Shown here piece by piece: positions 43,950 through 52,306 of a stretch of DNA of 64,000 nt. Position 1 is the first letter of the stretch; every line of letters begins with the position of its first letter. Both the position numbers and the translations under genes were made by a program. Source of the DNA: JAXDMK01 sp963790325 (lineage in GTDB: Bacteria > Actinomycetota > Acidimicrobiia > Acidimicrobiales > AC-14); contig CAWBNY010000003.1 in the NCBI GenBank assembly GCA_963790325.1, forward strand, positions 248,001-312,000. The letters are read 5' to 3'. The notes under the pieces are model-generated. The model did no database searches. It was not told where the DNA came from and saw only the letters and a list, made by a program, of their open reading frames with translations.

Positions 43950-46431
43950 ATGGGGATGTACGCGGTCGACACCGCCGACGCCGCTGACCTGGGCCAGCTC
44001 AGCACTTCTGCCCGGGAGGGGCGCGCCGTCTCCATGGAGCGACGCCGCCAGCTGTCCCAGGGCAAGCAGGGGCTGAACGGTGCCGGCGCGCCGCCGGCGA
44101 CGGAGAACCTGCAGGCCACCGACGCGGTGGCTCCCCCGACGGCTTCCAACGGTCAAGGCGCGCCGAACGGCACGCAAGGGGCTCCGGCGCCCACGGTTGT
44201 GGCCAGCGACGGCGTGGCTGCCGCCCACTTCGGCCGGACCGTCTCCATGCAGCGCCGCCGCCAGCTGTCCCAGGGAAAGCAGGCGCTGAACGGCGGGCTG
44301 AACGGCGGGCTGAAGGCGGGGGGCGCCACCCGCGACGGAGAGCGGCCCGGCCAACGGCGGGGAGACACGTCCCGCTGCCGCCAACGGTCAAGGGGCGCCG
44401 AAAAGAACCCAAGCGGCGCCACCGCCGCGGGCCGCCGTGTCCGACGGCGTGGCCGCCGCCCACCTCGGCCGCACCATCTCCATGCAGCGCCGCCGCCAGC
44501 TGTCCCAGGGCAAGCAGGCGCTGAACGGCGGGCTGAACGGCGGGGGACCGCCTCCCGCCGCCGCCGACGGTCAAAGGGGGCCGAGCGCCGTGGATGCCGC
44601 CCACCTGGGCCGCACCATCTCCATGCAGCGCCGCCGCCAGATCTCCCAGGGGAAGGTGGCGCTGGACGGCGCCGGAGCGCCGCCCGCGGCCGCCAACAGT
44701 CAAAGGGGCCCGAGCGCGGTGTCCGACGGCGTGGCCGCCGCCCACCTCGGCCGCACCATCTCCAAGCAGCGCCGCCGCCAGATGTCGCAAGGCAAGATGG
44801 CGCTCGACGGCGCCGACGCGCCGCCCGCGGCTGAGAGCCCGGGCGTCGACGCCGTCGGCACGGGTCGGGAGCAGGCCATCGCCCGGCGAGCCCAGGCGGG
44901 CCGCTTGGGCAGCACGGGGATCAGCAGGCCGCAGCCCGAGGGCCAGGTCGCCTATGCGCCCAAGGTCTTCGTGTCGCCCACCGACCGGGACCAGCAGGTG
45001 ACCGGGCTGCGGATCGGGCCGGGCGTGCGGGTCACCGGCGACGAGCCGGGGGCCGCGCTCCCGGTGACGGGCACGCAGTACGTCGCGGCCGACGGGTCCG
45101 CCCCCGCGATGGCCTCCGGGCCCAAGGTCGGGCACGTGCGCACGCCCCAGGGCCTGATCGTCTCGGGCACCACGGTTCGCGGCAAGGTGCCCATCACCGG
45201 CGACGAGTTCGGCGAGCACCTCCCCATCACCGGCGAAGCCGACCAGAAGTTCGACGACGACCTGACGCCACGCCGCGACGGCACCTTCCGCCCGACGCAG
45301 TTCCCGCGCCGGGCCGACCCGCACGGCGCCACTGCGGTCGGCACCAGGCTGGGGTCGCAGCGCGGAGTTTCGCCCGCCAGCGGTGACGGGCCCTGGCACC
45401 CGCTCGAGAACTCCGACAAGGGGTGGGGCGTCACCGGCACGGCCGTCGGGCGCAGCGGGCGCGTCACCGGGAACGAGGCCGGCGCCTGCCGCCCCATCAC
45501 CGGCGACCAGTACCAGAACACCTACTCCAGCGAGTGCGGCAGCATCGGCGGCGGCACCGCCCCGGCCGCGCATCTCAACCGGACCCGTCTCGACCCGGCG
45601 ACCCTCGGCAAGGTGACCGTGGCGCAGACCTGGGGGGGCCAGCTCGTCAGCGGTGCCAGCGTGGAGCACCGTCCCAACGTCACCGGCGACGAGCCGGGTT
45701 CCTGCCGCTCGGTGACCGGAACGCCCTACCAGGGGCCCTCCACCGCCTTCGGCTGGTGCGAGCCCGACGAGGGTGAGCTCGCGGCCCGGCGCCTCGATCC
45801 CAGGCCCGAAGGTGTGGCCGTGACCGGCGACATACCCACGACCGCCGAGAAGGTCACCGGCACCGAGCGCGGCGAGCACAACAACATCACCGGGACCTCG
45901 TACTACGGCGAGATGCGGGATGCCGAGCCGGCGGTCGACGACACGACCCGCTGGCAGGCCTTCTCCGTGCCGGTCGCCCTGGCCCGGCGCTTGGCCGTCG
46001 GCGAGAGCGATGGCGCCACCCGAGAGTCGCAGCCCGCCTCCTGCATACCCGGCCGCATCACCGGGTCCTTCGCCATCGGCAACGGCATGGTGACCGGCAA
46101 CAACGAGTTCCTGTTCCGGCCCCGCGGGAACCGTGACGCCCGGCGATCGGTGGCGGTCACGGGCGAAGGTGAGATCGAGGGTCGTGAGATCACCGGTTCC
46201 CTCGCCGCGTGGACGCCGCACGACAAAGTCACCGGCACCGAGGGCTACATCGCCGCCGGGCGCAACCCCAGCGAGGGCGGCGGTGGGTCCAACGCCTGGG
46301 CTGGCGCCCGCAGGTTCCAGAAGCTGGCCACGCACGGAGCGCCGAATGAGGGCGCCCGGGTGACCGGCCGGGTCGGCGGGAGCCCGAAGGACGCGGCCCG
46401 GGTCACCGTCTCCGGCGGAGCCCAAGGATGA
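43950..46431 (+). CDS. csoS2: Carboxysome assembly protein CsoS2, interrupted by an apparent frameshift
   Basis: CsoS2 is the disordered scaffold that links RuBisCO to the shell. The N region has five basic repeats of the type GRTISMQRRRQLSQGKQAL; the middle region (from about 44990) has repeats with VTG/ITG triplets such as VTGDEPGAALPVTGTQY and a few cysteines; the C-terminus ends in VTGRVGGSPKDAARVTV. As written the reading frame changes near 44320: removing one G from the six-G run at 44318-44323 restores GAPPATESGPANGG and an 826-residue protein of normal size. The gene overlaps csoSCA by 4 bases (ATGA). Confidence 0.88.
44226..44818 (+). repeat. csoS2: Direct repeats encoding CsoS2 N repeats 2-5
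   Basis: Four units beginning at about 44226, 44461, 44602 and 44742 share long near-identical stretches (CATCTCCATGCAGCGCCGCC and neighbours), and units one and two also share a GAACGGCGGGCT tail duplicated twice. The high DNA identity suggests recent tandem expansion and makes the area prone to slippage and assembly error. Confidence 0.8.
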
Positions 46432-47969
46432 AGTCCCTGCTCCACCCCGACGGGCGCTTTCGCGCTCCCTGGGACGAGGCTGCGGCCTGGCCGGGCCCGG
46501 GCGCGTTGGCAACCCTGACGTCGCCGCCCGACCAGGCGGCCCGCAACGGGGGGTTCCGTTTCAGCGTGCCGGCGGGCGGGCACCCGCTGGCCGAGCCGGC
46601 GCTCAGCGCCGCCCTGAAGCAGCGAGCCGAGGAGATCGCGGCCGCCTTCGCTGTCATCGAACCCGTCCTGCGCCGGCTCGCACCCCGCCAGTTCGACGAC
46701 GGCTTCCCCGAGCAGGCGCACCGCGAGCTGGCCGACTCGCTCGGGGTCGACATCCCGGCGGCTGAGCTCGGGTCGTCCTGGAGCACGCCGCTGGACCTCG
46801 GTCGCGTTCACGCCCGCTGCGTGCTGGGGACCTTCCGCAACCTGGTGGAGCGCGAGTTCGACCGGAACCTGGCGCTACTGCTCGACGAGGGCGAGAGCAA
46901 CGAGGTGTTGATCCGCCGTTTCGGCTTCCACGCTGTCGACATCACCGCCTGCGCCGACGGGCGCCTGGCGGGAGCGGTGGATTTCATCCTGCGGGTGCCG
47001 CCCGCGGTGGTGGTGTGGCGCGACGCCTATGCCGGCGCCATGTTCGACGTCGAGGACGCGCTGCACCGCTGGGAAGCGGTGGAGCTCCGACGCTGGCGCG
47101 AGGGTCGGCCGAACGACGCCAGCGAGCCCACGCGCTACCTGAAGATCGGGCTGTACCACTTCAGCAGCGTCGACCCACGCCACCAGGGCTGTGCTGCGTT
47201 CGGCAGTGACGAGGAGCGCGCCGCGCGCGGCCTGATGGCACGGCTCCAGGAGTTCGCCGGCGCCGTCGAGTTCACCCAGTGCTGCGGGGCCAAGGTCGAC
47301 ACGCTGCTCGTCGGGGTGGACACCGACACCGACGCCATTCGAGTCCACGTTCCAGACGCCGCTGGTGAGACGGACGCCGACCGCTTCGTCTCCAGCGCCA
47401 CGCTCTACGAGCAGACTGCGAGCCTCGAGCGGGAGGCGGCCAAGGAGTTCATCCGTCACGTGGTCGCCGACTGCATGGGCGTGGACGCGGCCGACGCCGC
47501 CACCGAGGGCATGCGCTGGCTCTGCGGCTACCTGCTGAAGAACAACATCGGCCAGGTCGACGCGGTCGTCGGCTGGAACGGCGGAAGGTATGCGGATTCC
47601 GGCCACGCCGAGAAGCTGGTCGTGGCCGGCGACGCGATCGACGATGTCCAGCTGCGCAACCTCACGTTCCAGGCGCAGATGGGCACGGTCGAGGAAGGTG
47701 CCGTCGACCTCGACATCGGCATCAAGGTCCTCGGGAAGACGAACGCGCCGCAGGGGGTTGCGGTCCCGGTGCTCGTGCACGTCGCCTACGACGAGCGCAT
47801 TCCGGGCGCCAGCGCGAAAGCGCAACAACGCGCTCGTCGTCTCGCTGCCGCGATCGAGGCCCGGTATGCGGACGCGGCCGGCCCTGGTGGCCTCGTCACA
47901 CAAGAGGTCGTCCGAGCGCGGGGCCGGTCGCGCCTCGAGGTGGTCGAGGCGGAGGAGGCCCGGCGATGA
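46428..47969 (+). CDS. csoSCA: Carboxysomal carbonic anhydrase CsoSCA
   Basis: CsoSCA (CsoS3) dehydrates bicarbonate to CO2 inside the carboxysome. The 513-residue protein has predicted zinc ligands Cys175 in ACADGRLAG, His244 in LYHFSS and Cys255 in HQGCAAFG, spaced as in the Halothiobacillus enzyme. The N-terminal helical part and C-terminal degenerate domain are both present. It is coupled to csoS2 and csoS4A by 4-base overlaps. Confidence 0.93.
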   Translation: MKSLLHPDGRFRAPWDEAAAWPGPGALATLTSPPDQAARNGGFRFSVPAGGHPLAEPALSAALKQRAEEIAAAFAVIEPVLRRLAPRQFDDGFPEQAHRELADSLGVDIPAAELGSSWSTPLDLGRVHARCVLGTFRNLVEREFDRNLALLLDEGESNEVLIRRFGFHAVDITACADGRLAGAVDFILRVPPAVVVWRDAYAGAMFDVEDALHRWEAVELRRWREGRPNDASEPTRYLKIGLYHFSSVDPRHQGCAAFGSDEERAARGLMARLQEFAGAVEFTQCCGAKVDTLLVGVDTDTDAIRVHVPDAAGETDADRFVSSATLYEQTASLEREAAKEFIRHVVADCMGVDAADAATEGMRWLCGYLLKNNIGQVDAVVGWNGGRYADSGHAEKLVVAGDAIDDVQLRNLTFQAQMGTVEEGAVDLDIGIKVLGKTNAPQGVAVPVLVHVAYDERIPGASAKAQQRARRLAAAIEARYADAAGPGGLVTQEVVRARGRSRLEVVEAEEARR

Positions 47970-48307
47970 AGATCTTCCAAGTCGAAGGCACGCTGGTCGC
48001 GACCGCCCGCATCCCCGGCCTCGAGCTCCACCGGCTCCTGGTCGTGCGCGACCGCAAGGGAGGCAAGCAGGTGGCAGTCGACCCCGTCGGCTGCAAGCCC
48101 GGCGACTGGGTGATCGCGTGTGGCAGCTCGGCGGCACGCGAAGCAGCTGGCCACAAGGACTACCCGAGCGACCTGACCATCGTCGGCATCATCGACTTCT
48201 GGGACGAGGAGGACGAAGAGAGCCCAGACGAGGAGCGCCCGGAGGAGCCGGAGCCGGTGGCCGGGGAATCGCCCGCCGCGGCTGCGGACGGGAAGGCCCG
48301 CCGATGA
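47966..48307 (+). CDS. csoS4A: Carboxysome vertex protein CsoS4A
   Basis: This 113-residue protein of the CcmL/EutN-type pentamer family closes the vertices of the icosahedral shell. Key parts are GTLVATARIPGLELHRLLVV, DPVGCKPGDWVIACGSSAARE and SDLTIVGIID. The last 30 residues form an acidic Pro/Glu-rich tail not seen in the shorter CsoS4B. ATGA overlaps occur at both ends. Confidence 0.93.
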   Translation: MKIFQVEGTLVATARIPGLELHRLLVVRDRKGGKQVAVDPVGCKPGDWVIACGSSAAREAAGHKDYPSDLTIVGIIDFWDEEDEESPDEERPEEPEPVAGESPAAAADGKARR

Positions 48308-48564
48308 ACATCCACCGCGTCGTCAGCAACCTCGTGGCCACCAGTCGAAGCCCCACGCTCTTGAGCAAGTCGCTGCGGGTGGTCGAGGACGACAGCGGCG
48401 ACCTGGAAGTGGCGCTCGACCCAGTCGGCGCCCGGCCGGGCGACTTTGTCATCACCATCAGCACTTCGGCGGCCCGTCATGCCGCTGGCGATTTCAGCAT
48501 CACCACCGACCTGACCATCGGAGGGATCATCGACCACTGGAGCGAGGAGCGCTGGCATGACTGA
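48304..48564 (+). CDS. csoS4B: Carboxysome vertex protein CsoS4B
   Basis: The second pentameric vertex protein, 86 residues, shares NLVATSRSPTLLSKSLRVV, DPVGARPGDFVITISTSAAR and TDLTIGGIID with CsoS4A. The two paralogs are adjacent in nearly all alpha-carboxysome operons. The start overlaps the csoS4A stop. Confidence 0.93.
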   Translation: MNIHRVVSNLVATSRSPTLLSKSLRVVEDDSGDLEVALDPVGARPGDFVITISTSAARHAAGDFSITTDLTIGGIIDHWSEERWHD

Positions 48565-48628
48565 CTCCGTCGCCCCCCCCACCCTGTAACAACCGATCTC
48601 TAATCACCAACGGAGGAAAGCAGAGAAG

Positions 48629-48961
48629 ATGGCCACCCACAATGGAAGTTCCGACATTCCGGGCGTTGCCCTGGGCATGATCGAGACCCGGGGCCTCGTC
48701 CCGGCGATCGAGGCTGCCGACGCCATGACCAAGGCGTCTGAAGTGCGGCTGATCGGCCGCCAGTTCGTCGGCGGCGGTTACGTCACCGTTCTGGTCCGTG
48801 GCGAGACGGGCGCCGTCAACGCCGCAGTCCGCGCCGGTGCTGACGCCTGCGAGCGGGTGGGCGACGGCCTGGCTGCCGCACACATCATCGCCCGGCCGCA
48901 CAGCGAGGTCGAGCAGATCCTTCCCTCCAACCCCCAAGAGACCCAGGTGGCACCGGTCTAG
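48629..48961 (+). CDS. csoS1: Carboxysome hexameric shell protein CsoS1
   Basis: This 110-residue BMC-H protein forms the flat facets of the shell. It has ALGMIETRGLVPAIEAADAM, GGGYVTVLVRGETGAV and HIIARPHSEVEQILP, all typical of CsoS1. A strong GGAGGAAAG ribosome site precedes the ATG. Only one CsoS1 copy is seen, whereas proteobacterial clusters usually carry two or three. Confidence 0.95.
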   Translation: MATHNGSSDIPGVALGMIETRGLVPAIEAADAMTKASEVRLIGRQFVGGGYVTVLVRGETGAVNAAVRAGADACERVGDGLAAAHIIARPHSEVEQILPSNPQETQVAPV

Positions 48962-49006
48962 GCGTCCTTTCGATGGGCTGTTCGCTTCGTCCCGGGACTC
49001 CGAAGC

Positions 49007-49036
49007 CGCGAGCTGAGCGCACGGGCTCAGCTCGCG
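49007..49036 (+). terminator. Stable hairpin between csoS1 and the acRAF-like gene
   Basis: CGCGAGCTGAGC (49007-49018) pairs perfectly with GCTCAGCTCGCG (49025-49036) around a 6-base loop. No T run follows, so it may be an mRNA-stabilising or partial termination element rather than a full intrinsic terminator. It would favour high shell-gene expression over the downstream genes. Confidence 0.6.
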
Positions 49037-49070
49037 CGGGGATCCGCAATTCACCTACGAGGAGATCGAG

Positions 49071-49352
49071 ATGACCACGGAACCGCGATGGCCGGAGGGC
49101 TGGACGGAGGTTAAGAGACCACCGTCGCTGTACCGCCGCTTCGAGTTTGCCGCCTACTCCGAGACGCGAGCGTTCCTCGACCGGCTCGCGGGCCTCTCGG
49201 AGGAGACGGGGCTCTATCCGGATCTGAGCTTCGCCAAGACCTACGTCAACGTCACGGTGTATGGCTCCGGTGGAGCGGCTCTCGGCCCGGAGGCACGGAC
49301 GTTCGCCGAGCGCACCGAGGCAATCGCCTCCGTGGAGGCCAGCCTGCCATGA
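49071..49352 (+). CDS. Pterin carbinolamine dehydratase-like RuBisCO assembly factor (acRAF)
   Basis: The 93-residue protein has the PCD-like fold pattern (WTEVKRPPSLYRRFEFAAYSETRAFLDRLAGLSEETGLYPDL, in parts). In alpha-carboxysome operons this family, acRAF, acts as a RuBisCO assembly chaperone and not as a dehydratase. The usual HxxH-type PCD active site is not present (YPDLSFAKTYVNVTV instead). It follows the csoS1 hairpin and has GAGGAGAT upstream of the ATG. Confidence 0.82.
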   Translation: MTTEPRWPEGWTEVKRPPSLYRRFEFAAYSETRAFLDRLAGLSEETGLYPDLSFAKTYVNVTVYGSGGAALGPEARTFAERTEAIASVEASLP

Positions 49353-49615
49353 CCCCTGCCAAGCGCCGCCCGGCCACTCCCGCTAGCCAGGGGCCGACGA
49401 GGACGGCCCCGGACGTGCCCGTCGCGGCGGACTCCGAGCCCGTGCCCGCCGCCAAGGCGAAGGACGACACCCAACTGGGCCCTGAGGGCGAGCCGATCGA
49501 CGATGCCGGCCCTCCGACGGATGAAGGGCACGAGACCACTGAGGACCGGGCGACGACGCAGTCGGCTCGGCGGCGACCTGGTGGGCTGTACCCGCTACCC
49601 GTCTGGCCCGACTGA
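49349..49615 (+). CDS. Small disordered protein in the carboxysome cluster, 88 residues
   Basis: The ATG overlaps the acRAF stop (ATGA) and its own stop overlaps the next ATG (TGATG), so it is set firmly within the operon. The sequence is rich in Ala, Pro, Asp, Glu and Arg, with no hydrophobic core, so it is likely disordered. It ends RRRPGGLYPLPVWPD, an aromatic C-terminal tail. No family is recognised. It could be a carboxysome-cargo peptide or a linker, which is speculative. Confidence 0.5.
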   Translation: MTPAKRRPATPASQGPTRTAPDVPVAADSEPVPAAKAKDDTQLGPEGEPIDDAGPPTDEGHETTEDRATTQSARRRPGGLYPLPVWPD

Positions 49616-50613
49616 TGCTGCCTTCGCGTCGACTACCCCTCATGGGTCGTCCCGTGGTCGACGTGGCGGTCGGCGTGCTCCGCACGCCCGACGGGCGGGT
49701 CTTGCTGGCGGAACGCAAGGCCGGCAAGGACGCGGCTGGTTTCTGGGAGCTCCCCGGGGGCCAGGTCGATCCCGGCGAGACCCCGGCCCAGGCTGCGGCG
49801 CGCGAGCTGCTCGAGGAGGTCGGCGTCCACGCTGAGGAACTGGCACCTTGGCGGGTGTACGAGCACGACTTCCCGGCCAAGCGGCTGCGGTTGCACTGGT
49901 TCCACGTGCGCCGGTGGTCGGGCGAGCCGAACGGCAGGGAAGGCCAGCGGTTGGCGTGGGTGGACCCCGCTCGTCCCACGGTCGGCCCACTGCTGCCGAG
50001 CAACGAGATCGTCCTCGCCACGTTGGCGCTACCCGACCTGGTGGCCGTCGCCCGGGTGGACGGCGCGCCCGGTGCCGTCAACGCGCTGCTGGCACGGATC
50101 CCGTTGTTGGCGGCTGACGGCGTGCGGCTCCTGATCGTGCGAGCCCCGGAGCTGGCTCCTGGTCAGCGCGTCCAGCTCACCCGCCGGGTGCGGCAGATCC
50201 GGCGCGGGTCGGGGCTGCGCCTCCTCCTCTCCGGGACGGCGCTGGAGGCACGCCAGGCCGGCACCTGCGGCCTGCACAGCACCGCCGCCGCGCTGGCGGG
50301 CATGGTGGAACGGCCGCCGACCCGCCTGTGGGCGGTGTCGGCTCACAATGCACGTGACCTCGAGCGCGCCGCTGAGCTGGGTGCCGACGTCGCCCTCGTG
50401 TCGCCGGTTCTCCCCTCCGCCTCGCACCCCGGAGCCCAGCCCTTTGGCTGGGACGGCTTGCGGCCGCTCGTCGCGGCCAGCCCGTTGCCCGTCTACGCCC
50501 AAGGGGGGCTGGGGCCTGGCGACATCGGTGCCGCGCACTCTGCAGGGGCGCTTGGTGTCGCGGTCGACATCTCCCGCCTGTCAGGGTCGGGCCGCAACGG
50601 CGACAGCGCCTGA
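49615..50613 (+). CDS. Nudix hydrolase fused to a TenI/ThiE-like domain
   Basis: The 332-residue protein has an N-terminal MutT-type Nudix domain (GFWELPGGQVDPGETPAQAAARELLEEVGV) and a C-terminal thiamin-phosphate synthase/TenI-like barrel (SAHNARDLERAAELGADVALVSPV, GWDGLRPLVAASPLPVYAQGGL). MutT-TenI fusions occur in proteobacteria and are thought to hydrolyse oxidised nucleotides; the TenI part usually lacks full ThiE activity. TGATG coupling to the small gene supports the ATG at 49615, although ATG 49642 is possible. Its presence between acRAF and dabB is unusual. Confidence 0.82.
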   Translation: MLPSRRLPLMGRPVVDVAVGVLRTPDGRVLLAERKAGKDAAGFWELPGGQVDPGETPAQAAARELLEEVGVHAEELAPWRVYEHDFPAKRLRLHWFHVRRWSGEPNGREGQRLAWVDPARPTVGPLLPSNEIVLATLALPDLVAVARVDGAPGAVNALLARIPLLAADGVRLLIVRAPELAPGQRVQLTRRVRQIRRGSGLRLLLSGTALEARQAGTCGLHSTAAALAGMVERPPTRLWAVSAHNARDLERAAELGADVALVSPVLPSASHPGAQPFGWDGLRPLVAASPLPVYAQGGLGPGDIGAAHSAGALGVAVDISRLSGSGRNGDSA

Positions 50614-50662
50614 CGATCGAATGACCGTCCGGCGTTCTGCTCCATAGGGGGCCTCTGTCGAG

Positions 50663-52306
50663 ATGACGCTGCCCGAGACCTTCTTGGTCGTGGTCCCCAC
50701 GCTGCCCGCGATCGCCGCCGCTGCGATCGCCCTGGCACGCCCCACCGGAGAGCGGGCCTCCCGTTGGGCGGTGCGAGCGGCCTCGGGCGGGTTCACCGCG
50801 GCGGTCGTCGTGGCGGTCGTCGTGGCTGCGGGCGACCCGGTCTCAGCCGTGGTCGAGGGGGGCGCCGGCAACGCGCTCTTCGGCCTGTACGCAAGTCGCG
50901 TCACCGCTCTGCTGGGCTTGCTCACCACCGGCGTCGGCTTGGTCGTGCAGTCCTTCGCCAGCCGTAACCTGCAGGGCGACCTTTTCGCCCGCCGCTTCTT
51001 CGTGTTGGCCTCGCTGCTGACGGCGGCCACGACGTCGGTGGCCTTCGCCGCCACCCTCGGCCTGCTGTGCGCCTCCTGGATCGTGGCCGGCCTGTCGTTG
51101 GCTGCGCTGGTGACCCACCGGGCCACGTGGCAACCGGCGCGGCGCTCGTCCCGGCGGACCCTGCGCAGCCTCTGGGTGGGAGACGGTGCGCTCCTGGTGG
51201 CCACATTCCTTGTCGTGATCTCTGTCGGCGAGATCGACCTCCGCTCGCCGGCCGCGGCCGCCCGGGAGCTCGCCGACTCGTCGATCCCGGTGCTCGGTGG
51301 GCACGTGTTGGCGGTGGTCGCCGTGCTCCTGACCATTGCCGGCATCTCCCGGTCCGCGCTCGTACCCGTGCACCAGTGGCTGCCGTCCACCATCGCCGCG
51401 CCCACGCCGGTGTCGGCGCTCCTCCACGCAGGCGTCGTCAACGGCGCCGGCATGCTGCTGGTGCGACTCGCTCCGGTGTTCGGGTCGTCCGAGGCGGCAA
51501 CCCATGTGGCTTTCGCCGCGGGTGCCGTCACTGCCTGTTACGCGACGACCGTGATGCTGGTGCGCAGCGACGTGAAGGGGAACCTGGCGTGGTCCACGGC
51601 AGGGCAGATGGGCTTCATGACCGTGCAGGTGGCCGTAGGAGCGTTGCCGGCGGCGTTGGTCCACATCGTCGGGCACGGTATGTACAAGGCAGCGCTGTTC
51701 CTCGGGGCCGGCGGCTCGGTGACGGCCCATTACCGCCACCACCAACGCCCTGCCCCGCATGGAGTGAGCCGAGCCGTTCGGCTGGGCGTCGCCCTGGTGG
51801 TGCCCGCCGCGGCACTTTGGGTCGCGTACCTCGTCTTTCACCCGCACCTGTCGACGGCGGCGGGCGTGCTCGTGACGGTGTTCGCGTGGGCAACAGCAGC
51901 CCGGGCCGTCAGTGGGTGGCTGCGCTCGGCGCCGTTCCGGCCCGTCCCCGCGGTCGCAGCCGCGGCGTTCGGTGCCACGGTCGGAGTGTTCGCCTACATC
52001 GGCGGGCTCACCGCCGTGGAGACCTTCATCGCTCACGCGCTTCCCGGCGAGGTCGCCGAGCGGGTCAGCGCCACTCTCCTCGTTGCGACGCTGGCGGCGA
52101 TCGCCCTCGTGGTTTTCGTCGTCTGGTTCACTCCCGGGGAGCGGATGGACAAGGTGCGCGCCCGGGTGTACGCCTTCGCGCTCACATCGGCGCCCATCGC
52201 CTCAGAGTTGACGACCCGAGGCAGTTCGACCGGGGTCGCGCCCGTTCCAGAAACCCGCCACCTCCCGCCGCGCGTCGAACTGGCCCGATCGGCACGATCG
52301 ACATGA
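50663..52306 (+). CDS. dabB: DabB, membrane subunit of the bicarbonate uptake complex
   Basis: The 547-residue protein has about 14 membrane helices and the proton-antiporter pattern of complex I NuoL (HQWLPSTIAAPTPVSALLHAGVVNGAG, in parts; GNLAWSTAGQMGFM). In the DAB system it is thought to couple cation movement to the DabA partner, which traps CO2 as bicarbonate in the cytosol. It overlaps dabA by 4 bases. Assignment as DabB and not a complex I subunit rests on the adjacent dabA and the carboxysome genes. Confidence 0.88.
   Translation: MTLPETFLVVVPTLPAIAAAAIALARPTGERASRWAVRAASGGFTAAVVVAVVVAAGDPVSAVVEGGAGNALFGLYASRVTALLGLLTTGVGLVVQSFASRNLQGDLFARRFFVLASLLTAATTSVAFAATLGLLCASWIVAGLSLAALVTHRATWQPARRSSRRTLRSLWVGDGALLVATFLVVISVGEIDLRSPAAAARELADSSIPVLGGHVLAVVAVLLTIAGISRSALVPVHQWLPSTIAAPTPVSALLHAGVVNGAGMLLVRLAPVFGSSEAATHVAFAAGAVTACYATTVMLVRSDVKGNLAWSTAGQMGFMTVQVAVGALPAALVHIVGHGMYKAALFLGAGGSVTAHYRHHQRPAPHGVSRAVRLGVALVVPAAALWVAYLVFHPHLSTAAGVLVTVFAWATAARAVSGWLRSAPFRPVPAVAAAAFGATVGVFAYIGGLTAVETFIAHALPGEVAERVSATLLVATLAAIALVVFVVWFTPGERMDKVRARVYAFALTSAPIASELTTRGSSTGVAPVPETRHLPPRVELARSARST

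Noticed and set aside
43637..43950. Treating the first short frame as a frameshifted 5' end of csoS2
   Set aside because: The downstream frame has its own ribosome site, ATG and a repeated N-terminal start motif one base after the stop, so two genes are more likely; the alternative is left open in the finding.
44226..44818. Evenly spaced direct repeats that might be read as a CRISPR-like array
   Set aside because: The repeats are codon-phased, encode CsoS2 N motifs, and the spacers are related, not unique; no cas genes are near.
43999..46512. An 837-codon minus-strand frame opposite csoS2
   Set aside because: Antisense shadow of the repetitive csoS2 gene; its apparent repeats mirror the sense strand.
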